Origin: Bacteroides sedimenti
GTDB lineage: Bacteria > Bacteroidota > Bacteroidia > Bacteroidales > Bacteroidaceae
Direction of reading: 5' to 3'
DNA length: 64,000 bases
Assembly: GCF_040365225.1 (NCBI RefSeq)
Contig: NZ_AP028055.1
Coordinates: 1,736,001 to 1,800,000 of the forward strand
In this document: piece by piece, positions 35,319-45,303 of the stretch
How positions within the stretch are numbered: the first letter of the stretch is position 1
Layout of the letters: the number at the start of each line of letters is the position of its first letter
The notes under the pieces: model-generated
Databases searched by the model: none
What the model was told of the DNA's origin: nothing
The model's input: the letters and a program-made list of their open reading frames with translations, nothing else
Program-made: the position numbers and the translations under genes

Positions 35319-35350
35319 TTTGGCTGTACGGAGATATAGTTGTATTTTTG
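35319..35350 (+). promoter_or_regulatory. Promoter of mutS2
   Basis: TTTG (35319-35322), a 20-nt spacer and TATTTTTG (35343-35350) match the Bacteroides consensus. The predicted start is near 35357, about 20 nt before the ATG. Confidence 0.7.
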
Positions 35351-35376
35351 CCAAAGAATTATTCAAGATACCGTAG

Positions 35377-37866
35377 ATGATATACCCCCATAACTTTGAA
35401 CAGAAGATTGGATTCGACACCATTCGTGATTTACTGAAAGCCAAATGTTTAAGCTCATTAGGCGAAGAACGTGTTGACAGCATGTGCTTTTCCGACCATT
35501 TTGCTGAGATTGAAGAACAATTGTGCCGTGTAACGGAGTTTATCCGTATTATTCAGGAGGAAGACGAATTTCCCGACCAATATTTCTTCGATGTTCGGCC
35601 TTCGTTGAAGAAAATCCGCATTGAAGGAACCTATCTGGACGAGCAGGAGGTGTTCGATCTTCGTCGTTCATTGGAGACAATCCGCGATATCGTCCGTTTT
35701 CTGGAACGCGATGGCGATGAGGAAAAGGGAGTACCCTACCCTCACCTGAAAAATCTGGCGGGAGACATTGCTGTATTTCCGCAGCTCATCGGCAAGATTG
35801 AGCAGATTCTGAACAAGTATGGAAAGATAAAAGACAACGCCTCTCCCGAGTTGGCTCGCATCCGAAGGGAGTTAAGCAACACAATGGGCGGCATCTCTCG
35901 CAGCCTGAACTCAATTCTTCGCAATGCTCAAAGCGAGGGATATGTGGATAAGGATGTAACGCCCACCATGCGCGACGGTCGCCTGGTGATTCCCGTGGCT
36001 CCGGCTTTAAAACGCAAAATCAAAGGTATTGTACATGACGAATCGGCGAGCGGAAAAACCGTCTTCATCGAACCTGCCGAAGTAGTAGAAGCCAACAACC
36101 GAATACGGGAGCTGGAAGGGGAAGAGCGTAGAGAAATTATTCGTATCCTGATTGAGTTTACCAACTTACTGCGTCCTTCTGTACCCGAGATTCTGCAAAG
36201 TTACGAATTCCTGGCAGAGATTGATTTCATTCGCGCCAAAGCTCACTTCTCAATACAAATCAACGCCATACAACCAGCCTTGGAAGATAAGCAGGTAATA
36301 GACTGGACCTTTGCGGTTCACCCTCTTTTGCAGCTGTCACTGGCTAAGCATGGCAAAAAGGTGGTGCCACTGGAGATTGAATTAAACAAGAAACAACGCA
36401 TACTTATTATATCGGGTCCGAATGCCGGAGGTAAGTCGGTTTGCCTGAAAACCGTAGGTTTGCTGCAATACATGCTGCAATGTGGCATGCCAATTCCGCT
36501 TCACGAACGAAGCCGTGCGGGCATATTCAGCAGCATCTTCATTGATATCGGCGATGAGCAATCAATTGAGGACGATTTAAGTACTTACAGCTCTCATCTG
36601 CTGAACATGAAAAACATGATGAAAAGCTGCAACAGCAAGAGCCTCATCCTGATTGATGAGTTTGGTGGTGGAACTGAACCGCAAATTGGCGGTGCCATTG
36701 CCGAATCTGTACTGAAACGTTTCAACGAGAAAGAAACCTTCGGGGTAATTACCACACACTATCAGAACCTGAAGCACTTTGCTGAAGATAATGAAGGGGT
36801 GGTTAACGGAGCCATGCTTTACGACCGACACCATATGCAGGCGCTTTTCCAGCTGCAGATAGGCAATCCGGGAAGCTCTTTTGCTGTGGAGATTGCACGA
36901 AAAATAGGACTTCCGGAAGAGGTAATCGCAGATGCTTCGCAGATTGTGGGAAGCGAATACATCAATGCGGATAAGTATCTGCAGGACATTGTGCGCGACA
37001 AGCGGTACTGGGAGAACAAACGCCAAAACATCCGCCAACGGGAGAAACAGATGGAAGATACCATTGCCCGTTATCAGAAGGAGATTGAGGAACTGAACAG
37101 CTCCCGTAAAGAAATTATCCGCAAGGCGAAGGAAGATGCGGAACGATTGCTCACGGAATCGAATGCTAAGATTGAAAATACAATTCGCCAGATTAAAGAG
37201 GCGCAGGCGGAAAAAGAAAAAACCCGTCTGGTACGCAAGGAACTGAGCGACTTTAAGGAATCAATCGATGAACTGGGCTCTAAAGAGTACGAGGAGAAGA
37301 TTGCCCGCAAGATGGAGAAGCTGCGTGATAAGCAAAATCGCAAAAAGGAAAAAAAGACTACGCCGGAAAAAACAACTCCGCAGAAAGAGGTGAAAACCAT
37401 TCCGCTTACTCCGGGTTGTTTCGTGAAAATCAAAGGACAGACCTCGGTGGGTGAATTGCTGGAAGTCAGCGGAAAGAATGCAATTGTGGCTTTTGGCATG
37501 ATTAAAACACAAATCAAACTCGACCGACTGGAACGCACCACACAACAACCTCAAAAGGAGGAAAAGAAAAGTTCGTTCGTCAGCACGCAGACACAGGATG
37601 AAATGTACGAAAAGAAGCTGCACTTCAAGCAAGACCTCGACGTGCGGGGTATGCGTGGCGACGAAGCGTTGCAGGCTGTCACTTACTTCATTGACGATGC
37701 TATTCTGGTAGGCATGAACAGGGTACGTATTCTTCATGGTACTGGAACGGGCATTCTCCGTCAGCTTATCCGGCAATATCTGCAAACGGTGAGAGGGGTA
37801 GCTCATTTCCAGGACGAGCATGTTCAGTTTGGCGGCGCCGGAATTACAGTTGTCGACTTGGAATAA
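35377..37866 (+). CDS. mutS2: Endonuclease MutS2
   Basis: The 829-residue protein has the MutS2 core (MIYPHNFEQKIGFDTIRDLL), Walker A ISGPNAGGKS (~345-354) and Walker B LILIDEFGGGTEP. A long charged coiled coil (~530-680) and a C-terminal Smr domain (DVRGMRGDEAL ... RILHGTGTG) complete it. MutS2 binds branched DNA and stalled ribosomes, and limits recombination or splits collided ribosomes; the Smr domain carries the nuclease. The MutS mismatch-recognition domain is missing, as in all MutS2. It is a complete gene with its own promoter. Confidence 0.95.
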   Translation: MIYPHNFEQKIGFDTIRDLLKAKCLSSLGEERVDSMCFSDHFAEIEEQLCRVTEFIRIIQEEDEFPDQYFFDVRPSLKKIRIEGTYLDEQEVFDLRRSLETIRDIVRFLERDGDEEKGVPYPHLKNLAGDIAVFPQLIGKIEQILNKYGKIKDNASPELARIRRELSNTMGGISRSLNSILRNAQSEGYVDKDVTPTMRDGRLVIPVAPALKRKIKGIVHDESASGKTVFIEPAEVVEANNRIRELEGEERREIIRILIEFTNLLRPSVPEILQSYEFLAEIDFIRAKAHFSIQINAIQPALEDKQVIDWTFAVHPLLQLSLAKHGKKVVPLEIELNKKQRILIISGPNAGGKSVCLKTVGLLQYMLQCGMPIPLHERSRAGIFSSIFIDIGDEQSIEDDLSTYSSHLLNMKNMMKSCNSKSLILIDEFGGGTEPQIGGAIAESVLKRFNEKETFGVITTHYQNLKHFAEDNEGVVNGAMLYDRHHMQALFQLQIGNPGSSFAVEIARKIGLPEEVIADASQIVGSEYINADKYLQDIVRDKRYWENKRQNIRQREKQMEDTIARYQKEIEELNSSRKEIIRKAKEDAERLLTESNAKIENTIRQIKEAQAEKEKTRLVRKELSDFKESIDELGSKEYEEKIARKMEKLRDKQNRKKEKKTTPEKTTPQKEVKTIPLTPGCFVKIKGQTSVGELLEVSGKNAIVAFGMIKTQIKLDRLERTTQQPQKEEKKSSFVSTQTQDEMYEKKLHFKQDLDVRGMRGDEALQAVTYFIDDAILVGMNRVRILHGTGTGILRQLIRQYLQTVRGVAHFQDEHVQFGGAGITVVDLE

Positions 37867-38133
37867 AACCCACTGTAGAGAAAATCCGGTCCAACCGATA
37901 TCCGGTTAATTTCAACAAAGGCTATTGCACCGTCAATCACACACCCGGCACAAAGTTATAACTGAGAAAGATGCAGCTCGTCTTTCTCAGTCTGCTGACA
38001 AAAATATGCCTGATGTAGGTATCAATTTTACCGAAATCCATCTGTAAAAAACCGCTTCATACTCAATCAATCGCCTAAAACTTTGCATTGATGGAGATAA
38101 TTTTAAAAAACATCGCCATTAATTCGAATTCCC

Positions 38134-38185
38134 TTGTACAAAACATTGCATTCTTTTGTACAGAAGAATGCAATGTTTTGTACAA
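38134..38185. repeat. 22-bp inverted repeat with TTGTACA motifs upstream of corA
   Basis: The arms 38134-38155 and 38164-38185 are exact 22-bp complements (outer end TTGTACAAAACATTGC) around the loop TTGTACAG. Another CTGTACAG lies at 38200-38207, so TGTACA occurs four times in about 75 bp. TACTTTTG at 38282-38289 is the probable corA -7 box. The dyad lies about 97 bp upstream of that box. The rest of 37867-38321 has no convincing gene, apart from a possible hairpin GAGAAAGA/TCTTTCTC at 37963-38000. Confidence 0.75.
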
Positions 38186-38321
38186 AAGAATTAATTCTTC
38201 TGTACAGGATAAAATAAATATATCATGGAAGAATATACAAAACAAAGATGAGATAATTCTTGCCCAATCAATTAAAACTATTACTTTTGTTTAGTAGTTT
38301 GCAAAAAGGGAAAGGATAGAT

Positions 38322-39356
38322 ATGAAGAATAACTTATTAAGTGAAAAACTGACCTATACAGGGGTAAGCACCACTCCTACTCATTTGCATCTTTGTTCCT
38401 ATAATGAAAGTGAAGTAAATGAGTTCTCCGGTTTCAATTTCAGTGACATTCGTGGAAATATTCAGAATGACAGGATAAACTGGATACAGGTAAACGGAAT
38501 GCAGAACATAGACATCATTCGTGAAATTGGTGACTATTACAACATTAACTTTTTAACTATACAAGATATCCTCAATCCACATCATCCTACAAAAATTGAA
38601 GAGCATGAGAATCATCATGTACTGGTTCTTAAACTGTTTCAGGCTGAAAAAAATAACCAGCTGATAAAACAGCAGTTAAGCATTATTCAGGGGAAAAATT
38701 TCATACTCACTTTCCTTGAGAACGACGGTTCTCTGTTTGATGACGTGATAACTGCTATCCAAAACAACATTTTAAAGATAAGAAGCAAGGAAAGCGATTA
38801 CCTGCTCAGCGTTTTACTTAACGATGTGATGGCTAATTACCGTAATATCATTACAGCTGTTGAGGAATCACTCGAAGAGATGGAATCACGCCTGCTTACA
38901 ATCACTTCCGCCACAGATATCGGCATCAATATTCAAACCAGCCGCCGGCAATATATGCGAGTTAAACGGGCAGTATTACCACTCAAGGAACAGTTTAGCA
39001 GACTACTATTAAGTGACAGCAAACTGCTTCACAAATCAAACCGGGCATACTTTTATGATGTAAACGACCACCTACAGTTTGTGCTGCAGACAATAGAAAT
39101 TTGCCGTGAAACACTCTCGTCTCTGGTAGACCTTTACATTTCCAATAATGATTTACGGATGAACGATATTATGAAGCGACTGACGGTTGTCTCCACTATC
39201 TTCATCCCGCTGACCTTTCTCGTGGGCGTATGGGGAATGAATTTTAAAATAATGCCTGAACTGGATTGGAAATATGGATACCTCACAGCCTGGTTAATCA
39301 TGATAATAGTCGGCTTTATCGGCTACTGGTTTTTTAAGAAAAAGAAATGGTATTAA
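38322..39356 (+). CDS. corA: CorA-family magnesium/metal ion transporter
   Basis: The 344-residue protein has the large N-terminal cytoplasmic domain of CorA, a long helix (EESLEEMESRLLTIT), and two C-terminal membrane helices separated by the signature GMN in GVWGMNFKIMPEL. It ends in a basic tail FKKKKWY. It forms a pentameric channel for Mg2+ or related divalent ions. The serine dehydratase gene follows 26 bp later, so the two may be cotranscribed. The TTGTACA dyad upstream is a possible control site. Confidence 0.9.
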   Translation: MKNNLLSEKLTYTGVSTTPTHLHLCSYNESEVNEFSGFNFSDIRGNIQNDRINWIQVNGMQNIDIIREIGDYYNINFLTIQDILNPHHPTKIEEHENHHVLVLKLFQAEKNNQLIKQQLSIIQGKNFILTFLENDGSLFDDVITAIQNNILKIRSKESDYLLSVLLNDVMANYRNIITAVEESLEEMESRLLTITSATDIGINIQTSRRQYMRVKRAVLPLKEQFSRLLLSDSKLLHKSNRAYFYDVNDHLQFVLQTIEICRETLSSLVDLYISNNDLRMNDIMKRLTVVSTIFIPLTFLVGVWGMNFKIMPELDWKYGYLTAWLIMIIVGFIGYWFFKKKKWY

Positions 39357-39382
39357 ATCAATAAAATCACAAGGATAACTTT

Positions 39383-40594
39383 ATGAAATCAATCAAGGAA
39401 TTATACCGGATAGGAAACGGTCCTTCAAGTAGTCACACCATGGGTCCGAAAAAGGCTGCCGAGCTATTCCTGGCGCGTCATCCTGAAGCAGCATCATTCA
39501 AGGTAACACTTTATGGAAGTCTTGCGGCAACCGGCAAAGGGCACTTTACCGATGCAGCAATTATCGAGGTTCTTGAGTCTCATGCCAAAGTGGAAATCAT
39601 TTGGCAACCCAAGATATTTCTTCCGTTTCACCCTAACGGAATGACTTTCGAAGCAATCGATAAAGAGGGAGCTGAACAGGAAAGCTGGACTGTATATAGT
39701 ATCGGTGGAGGAGCACTTGCCGAAGAAGAAGGTGGACAAATTGGAGGAGATAACAGAGAAATCTACCAGATGAACACAATGCAGGAAATTCTTGACTGGT
39801 GCGAAAAAAACGGGAAATGTTATTGGGAGTATGTTCAGGAATGTGAAGACGACGATATATGGGATTATTTGGCTGTTGTTTGGGAAACAATGAAAGAGTC
39901 TATCAGGCGTGGACTTGAACAGGAAGGCGTTCTGCCCGGTCCATTAAATCTTCGTAGAAAAGCAGCTTCTTATTACATTCGTTCAAACGGCTATAAACAG
40001 TCACTGCGTTCAAGAGGACTGGTGTTTGCTTATGCGCTTGCAGTCAGTGAAGAAAATGCATCGGGCGGAAAGATCGTCACAGCTCCTACATGCGGCTCAT
40101 GCGGTGTAGTTCCGGCTGTACTTTATCATCTGCAAGAAAGCAGGGAGTTCAGCGATGCAAGAATCTTACGTGCCTTGGCAACTGCTGGTTTAATTGGCAA
40201 TATCGTAAAAACAAACGCTTCCATCTCCGGAGCAGAAGTTGGTTGTCAAGGAGAAGTTGGCGTTGCCTGCGCCATGGCATCAGCCGCTGCCAACCAGCTG
40301 TTCGGCGGAAGTCCGGCACAAATTGAATATGCAGCAGAAATGGGACTCGAGCATCACTTGGGATTGACATGCGATCCTGTATGTGGTTTGGTACAAATTC
40401 CATGTATTGAACGAAACGCCTATGCGGCAGCACGTGCACTTGATGCAAATATCTTTTCAACCTTTACCGATGGCATTCATCGTGTATCATTCGATAAAGT
40501 GGTACTGGTAATGAAGCAAACCGGACACGATTTACCGTCTCTATATAAAGAAACAAGTGAAGGCGGACTGGCTAAGGATTACAAACAGATGTAA
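39383..40594 (+). CDS. sdaA: L-serine ammonia-lyase (iron-sulphur type, single chain)
   Basis: The 403-residue protein starts MKSIKELYRIGNGPSSSHTMGP, the substrate loop of the beta domain, and contains TAPTCGSCGVVPAVLY and CDPVCGLVQIPCIERN. The cysteines in these motifs bind the 4Fe-4S cluster. The enzyme deaminates L-serine to pyruvate and ammonia, here potentially feeding the nearby PflB route. Alpha and beta domains are fused, as in E. coli SdaA. A shared terminator follows at 40652. Confidence 0.93.
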   Translation: MKSIKELYRIGNGPSSSHTMGPKKAAELFLARHPEAASFKVTLYGSLAATGKGHFTDAAIIEVLESHAKVEIIWQPKIFLPFHPNGMTFEAIDKEGAEQESWTVYSIGGGALAEEEGGQIGGDNREIYQMNTMQEILDWCEKNGKCYWEYVQECEDDDIWDYLAVVWETMKESIRRGLEQEGVLPGPLNLRRKAASYYIRSNGYKQSLRSRGLVFAYALAVSEENASGGKIVTAPTCGSCGVVPAVLYHLQESREFSDARILRALATAGLIGNIVKTNASISGAEVGCQGEVGVACAMASAAANQLFGGSPAQIEYAAEMGLEHHLGLTCDPVCGLVQIPCIERNAYAAARALDANIFSTFTDGIHRVSFDKVVLVMKQTGHDLPSLYKETSEGGLAKDYKQM

Positions 40595-40651
40595 AAGCTG
40601 AGAATCATCCCTCCGCCTCATACTACATTGAGACGACTCAGTTATTCAATA

Positions 40652-40702
40652 AAATTCCCCTTATTTAGCTCTTCAGTGAAGAAGTTTAAATAAGGGGAAT
40701 TT
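40652..40702. terminator. Bidirectional terminator between serine dehydratase and wzc
   Basis: AAATTCCCCTTATTTA and TAAATAAGGGGAATTT are exact 16-bp complements with a 19-nt loop that itself contains a TTCAGTGAA pairing. It lies between two convergent genes. Confidence 0.85.
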
Positions 40703-40777
40703 ATTTTAACAGTTCCGACAGCCTAATATTCAGTTACGGAACCCTATTTTATTTCCGATAATATCAGATGATATGAA

Positions 40778-43183
40778 TTAATCTTCGTCAGCAGACTTTT
40801 TACGTCTACGTGTCTTCTTATTATTCTTTTCTTCTTCGTTATAGCCATAACCATAACCGTAACCATAGCCATAACCATAGCCGTAACCGTAGCCATAACC
40901 TTTTTTACCAGTTTCTACACCATTAATCAAAAGAGACATATTAATCAGCTTTTTCTGGTCCATAATATCATTTGCATATTTCAACGCTGTTTTGTTGGTG
41001 TATTTCATACGACAAACATATACGGTTGAATCTACTACACGATTAAGGATTAAAGTATCAGAAACAATTCCGATAGGTGCCGAATCCACTATCACATAAT
41101 CAAATTCTTCACGGAACTTTTCAAATGCGCTGTCTAATGTCTCTTTCACCAATTGCTCCGAAGGATTTGGTGGTACAGGTCCTGCAGGTAAAGCATACAA
41201 GTTTGGATGGATGCCTGAAGGAATCACCAAGCTATCCAGATCTTTCTCGAAGCCTGATAAATAATTTGTGATACCATTCTTTGCATTCAGTTTGAGATAC
41301 TCAGCCATTCTTGGTTTTCTAATATCCAGACCTACAATCAATACCTTTTTATTCAGAAGTGCCAAGCTAATTGCAGCATTGATACTAACAAAGCTTTTAC
41401 CTTCACCACCTTGTGTAGATGTAAACAAGATAACCTTTTTATCTACTCCCAACATAAACAGAAGATTTGTTCTTAAGGCACGGAATGCTTCAGTAATAGA
41501 CGAGTTATCGTTTTCCTTAACAACCACGTTACTTTCAAATTCATGTTCCGGAATTTCACCCAATATTGGCAATCTAGACAGTTTATCAACATCAGCACGC
41601 GAACTGATTCGATACTGGAATAAGTCTGTGATATAAATAAGTACTACAGGTATTACTACTCCAAGAACAAAAGCTACCAAGTAGATAATTGAACTTTTCG
41701 GAGAAACAGGTGCATCTGAAGCCAAAGGAGCATCAATCATTTTAGCACTGTTCGCACTCGCCGCGAGTGAAAGCGAGTTTTCTTCTCTCTTCTTGAGCAG
41801 CATCTCGAACAAATTAGCTTTGATTTGTTGCTGGCGTGAAAGTTCAATAAATTCACGTTCCTGAGTAGGTGCATTTGAAATATGTCCTCCATACAGTCTT
41901 GCCTGGCGATTTACATCTCTTTTAGTTATCATCAATCCATTGTGAACACTATTAATTGCAGTAGCAATATTTCCTTTCAAAGCATCGATTTTCCCATTCA
42001 GGCCTACTACCGTCGGGTTACTTTCTGATGCAGTACGCAACAACCGTTCACGTTCCAGTACGGTTTTGTTATATTCACTGATGGTTGCAACCAGAGTTGG
42101 ATCACTTAATCCAACATTACTTGGAATGAGGGCGTATTTATTTGATCTGTTATTTATATGCTTCTGGAGATAATCTACCAAGTTGAGCTGTGTTTCAGTC
42201 TCAACCATCTTTCTTTCATATTCATTACTGTTCTGAAGATACATCTGAACATCAGTCTGAATATCTGTCAGCCTCTGGCTTCTCTTATAATTTTCAACTG
42301 TTTTTTCAGCAGAGCCCAGTTCTTTATCAATAATGGCGATACGATCATCAATAAAGAGCTTCGTGTTCATCGCTACTTTATTCTTATCTTCCATTGCATC
42401 CTGGTTGTATACATCAACTAACTTGCTCAGGAAATCTTCTCCACGTTTGCGATTCGTTTCGGACAAAGAAACATTCACCACCGATGTTGTCTTAGAAGTT
42501 GGAGCCACAGCCAGGTTATTCAGATAATATTTTGCTACCCGAATAGGCCTGTTAATTGTAACCTGAATCACACCATTAAGCATTGGTACATTAGGACGAT
42601 ATGCAACTGTCAGATCACCAACGGAAGTTCTTAGTAATGCCGGAAGATTATATAATGTTTTATTTACTATCTCTTTATTTACCGTTCCTTCAACTTTCAG
42701 GCTCTTGTCCTGATTCATGGTCATTTTCAAAACAATATTGCCAGACAAAGTATCGAGCACAGCCGGATCCATTTTAACCTCAATCGGGCTTCTACCATAC
42801 AGATCGGACGATGAAATCGAGCCTTCCAGTTTGTATGATGTATGCAATCCTAAAGCATTAACTACAGACTTTATGGTAGATTTTGATTTTAATATTTCAA
42901 TTTCATTATCTATATTATTAGATCCGCCCAATAAGCCCATGCCTTCAAAAACAGCCATTTCGCTGGTACCATTTCCTCCTTTTTTATCATCTCTGATAAT
43001 AAGTGCAGCAGATACATTATAAACTGGCGTGGTAAATCTTAAATAAACAAAAGCTCCGGCCAAACAGACAATTATAGAAACTACAAACCATTTCCAATAG
43101 GACAGATATTTAAAAATCAATTCTTGTATATTAATTTCTTCTGATTGGTTTTCCTCACCAACTTTATTAATTTCTTCAGACAT
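40778..43183 (-). CDS. Wzc-like polysaccharide co-polymerase / tyrosine kinase
   Basis: The 801-residue protein has a Wzz domain between two membrane segments (WKWFVVSIIVCLAGAFVYL near residue 33-51 and IIYLVAFVLGVVIPVVLIY around 505-525). A long periplasmic coiled-coil part lies between. The cytoplasmic BY-kinase has Walker A TQGGEGKS, Walker A' VGLDIRKP and Walker B YVIVDSAP. The C-terminus has ten consecutive Gly-Tyr dipeptides followed by a basic tail, the place of the autophosphorylated tyrosine cluster. It controls chain length and export of a capsule or exopolysaccharide together with the Wza-like gene 31 bp upstream. No glycosyltransferases are nearby. Confidence 0.9.
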   Translation of the reverse strand: MSEEINKVGEENQSEEINIQELIFKYLSYWKWFVVSIIVCLAGAFVYLRFTTPVYNVSAALIIRDDKKGGNGTSEMAVFEGMGLLGGSNNIDNEIEILKSKSTIKSVVNALGLHTSYKLEGSISSSDLYGRSPIEVKMDPAVLDTLSGNIVLKMTMNQDKSLKVEGTVNKEIVNKTLYNLPALLRTSVGDLTVAYRPNVPMLNGVIQVTINRPIRVAKYYLNNLAVAPTSKTTSVVNVSLSETNRKRGEDFLSKLVDVYNQDAMEDKNKVAMNTKLFIDDRIAIIDKELGSAEKTVENYKRSQRLTDIQTDVQMYLQNSNEYERKMVETETQLNLVDYLQKHINNRSNKYALIPSNVGLSDPTLVATISEYNKTVLERERLLRTASESNPTVVGLNGKIDALKGNIATAINSVHNGLMITKRDVNRQARLYGGHISNAPTQEREFIELSRQQQIKANLFEMLLKKREENSLSLAASANSAKMIDAPLASDAPVSPKSSIIYLVAFVLGVVIPVVLIYITDLFQYRISSRADVDKLSRLPILGEIPEHEFESNVVVKENDNSSITEAFRALRTNLLFMLGVDKKVILFTSTQGGEGKSFVSINAAISLALLNKKVLIVGLDIRKPRMAEYLKLNAKNGITNYLSGFEKDLDSLVIPSGIHPNLYALPAGPVPPNPSEQLVKETLDSAFEKFREEFDYVIVDSAPIGIVSDTLILNRVVDSTVYVCRMKYTNKTALKYANDIMDQKKLINMSLLINGVETGKKGYGYGYGYGYGYGYGYGYGYNEEEKNNKKTRRRKKSADED
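40841..40900 (-). repeat. 6-bp tandem repeat coding for ten Gly-Tyr units in Wzc
   Basis: Sixty bases encode (Gly-Tyr)10 with mixed codons GGT/GGC and TAT/TAC. The codon variation shows that the tract is not a fresh slippage product, but its length could still change in 6-bp steps without breaking the frame. Confidence 0.9.
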
Positions 43184-43214
43184 ATTATTCGTTAAATTAA
43201 AAATAGACTTCTTA

Positions 43215-44018
43215 TCATTTAAGGATGGTAACCATTAAACCGGCTAACGAAACAAGTATGGATGTGGTCGATATCAGAATACCTGTCATTGAACCAATTT
43301 CTGAGCCTTGAGCTTTGGCTTTATTTGGCTGTACATAAACTATATCATTTTGTTGCAGATAAAAATAGGGTGAAAAAATAATGTTTTTATCATTTAGGCT
43401 AAGTACTACAACTCGTTTCTGCCCGTCTTCCATCTCACGGATAATCTTCACATTATCTCTTTTTCCATATACTGTAAGGTCGCCAGCTAAAGCCAGAGCC
43501 TCAAATATGTTGATCTTTTCGTTTTCAACCGTATAAGTGTTCGGACGGGTTACTTCTCCCAATACTGATATTTTGTAGTTAACCAAACGAACTGTTACTA
43601 TTGGTTCTTCCTTTAAATACTCTTTCAACTTACTTTTCAGCAGACTTTCTGCTCCGGTTTTTGTTAATCCACCGAGCTTCACTAATCCTAAAACAGGGAA
43701 ATTCACTCTTCCTTCATTATCAACCAAATAGGTTTGCATAGCCGGTTGAGTCGTAATATTGTTCTTGATTACTGAAACCGGAGATGGCACTGTGAGATTA
43801 AAAGGATATGCATCTTCAGGATTTGTGATTGTACTTACCGTGATAGTTAGCAAATCCTTCGGCATGATCGATGCATCATACAAAACAGCACTCTTTGCAT
43901 AATCATTTTCTGTTAGTTTCTCAGATTGCTGCAAGTAAGGTACACTTTTATAGGATGAACATGCAGATAGTCCTATAACTGCAATAAATATAAGAAAAAT
44001 ATAACTCTTTTGCTTCAT
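43215..44018 (-). CDS. Wza-like polysaccharide export lipoprotein
   Basis: The 267-residue protein has a lipoprotein signal (LSAC, Cys20), a Poly_export domain (LLTITVSTITNPEDAYPF ... YLVDNEGRVNFPVLG), a SLBB-type segment (ITVLGEVTRPNTYTVE-like ISVLGEVTRPNTYTVENEKI) and a C-terminal hydrophobic helix (GILISTTSILVSLAGLMVTIL). It forms the outer-membrane channel for polysaccharide export with Wzc. TATCTTTG on the minus strand (44064-44057) is the probable -7 box of this two-gene operon. Confidence 0.9.
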   Translation of the reverse strand: MKQKSYIFLIFIAVIGLSACSSYKSVPYLQQSEKLTENDYAKSAVLYDASIMPKDLLTITVSTITNPEDAYPFNLTVPSPVSVIKNNITTQPAMQTYLVDNEGRVNFPVLGLVKLGGLTKTGAESLLKSKLKEYLKEEPIVTVRLVNYKISVLGEVTRPNTYTVENEKINIFEALALAGDLTVYGKRDNVKIIREMEDGQKRVVVLSLNDKNIIFSPYFYLQQNDIVYVQPNKAKAQGSEIGSMTGILISTTSILVSLAGLMVTILK

Positions 44019-44238
44019 GGCACTGCATTCAATTTCTCTAAAATATTAAGTCGTCGCAAAGATAGTGATTATATCCGGTTCTTTACATCATTTTAACAAA
44101 TTATTCTCTTTTGTTACAACCAACCCCCTTATTAATAATAAATTAACAGTTAAATAAAAGAAAAGTTTATCATTAATTAAATTAATATAATACAATATTT
44201 ATTTTACAATTTTGACTTACTACAAAATAAAGACTGAC

Positions 44239-45303
44239 CTACTTGCTTATTTTAAAGGTTAATTTACATTTGTCAGTTAACACTTTAACAAGAAACATTC
44301 CATGTTCAGCAAAAGAGAGTTCACCTTGATCCTGGATTTGTTCTGATGCAATCAAAGTTCCATCAATTCTATAGACACAAACAACTGCTTTTTCAGGTGA
44401 AGTTATCATTACTCCTTTTTCGCTAGACCAAGCTCTTACCGCTGTCACTTCTGCGCCAGCATCAATTCCTGTATAAATCTGATCCATCCTATCCCCCCAG
44501 ATATATTCTACAAATAAGGGATTATCAATAAAAGGATTTCTGTTTTTTTGGATTGTATAAACGGCGTTGTTACGATTTATCTCTTTCTCACTAACCGGAT
44601 CCTGGCGGTGCCATTTTAGCAGCAGATTAATTGCCCAATTCTGAAAACATGGATAGCTTGTCTGATTAAGCATTACAGTCCCGGTATAATTCCATGAAGC
44701 AATTTTATCTTCATAACAGGTGGCCATATATAAATAACTTCTGGCAAAATCACCTTTGTATTCATCAGCAGGTTCAAAGACAACACCACTATAACCTGGG
44801 AAAGTAGAATTACCCAATTTGCTGAATCCGCTATTCGACTGGTATATCTCACCAGCAGTTTCGCCAAAAGGATAATTACCCCGTTTATTATTCACCAGTT
44901 TGTCCGCTGGATACATATGGAATAAGTCAGTATACATAGGTGATGATTGAACCCCACCAAACCAGCTATTAGGAAAAGAGTGCTCCCGGTTATACTTATC
45001 TCCTTCCACTGTACCACCACTACCTGTGTCTTGATCTGTAACAAAAGTAAAGTTGGAAGTTGATGAATACATATCCCACACTTTCCCATCGGTCCGTTTG
45101 TCCGTCGTTTGAAAATCGGTCCACAAATTAGTATACGTACGTTGCACATGATCTTTTATAATTAGATAAAGTGCAGTCTTCAAGGAGGAATTACTTTTTC
45201 CTTCGGCATTATTATAATAGCCAGAAGGAATCTGGGAATATGCAATTGCAACAAAGAGCTGCATTACAAATAAAAGATACGTTCTCTTCAACATAATCAG
45301 CAA
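44239..45303 (-). CDS. Secreted endonuclease I family nuclease
   Basis: The 354-residue protein has a signal peptide ending AIAYSQ, then an EndA/NucM-type domain with NREHSFPNSWFGG (catalytic His, metal site) and DLFHMYPADKLVNNKRGNYPFG. The last ~70 residues (AVVCVYRIDGTLIASEQI, ISK end) look like a C-terminal sorting domain. It probably degrades DNA outside the cell or in the periplasm, for nutrition or biofilm turnover. The start could also be the ATG at 45294 (MLKRTYLLF), which gives a cleaner signal peptide. Confidence 0.88.
   Translation of the reverse strand: MLIMLKRTYLLFVMQLFVAIAYSQIPSGYYNNAEGKSNSSLKTALYLIIKDHVQRTYTNLWTDFQTTDKRTDGKVWDMYSSTSNFTFVTDQDTGSGGTVEGDKYNREHSFPNSWFGGVQSSPMYTDLFHMYPADKLVNNKRGNYPFGETAGEIYQSNSGFSKLGNSTFPGYSGVVFEPADEYKGDFARSYLYMATCYEDKIASWNYTGTVMLNQTSYPCFQNWAINLLLKWHRQDPVSEKEINRNNAVYTIQKNRNPFIDNPLFVEYIWGDRMDQIYTGIDAGAEVTAVRAWSSEKGVMITSPEKAVVCVYRIDGTLIASEQIQDQGELSFAEHGMFLVKVLTDKCKLTFKISK

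Noticed and set aside
38088..38294. 68-codon open frame upstream of corA
   Set aside because: It is made by the inverted TTGTACA repeats and would encode a repeat-derived peptide; structure explains it better.
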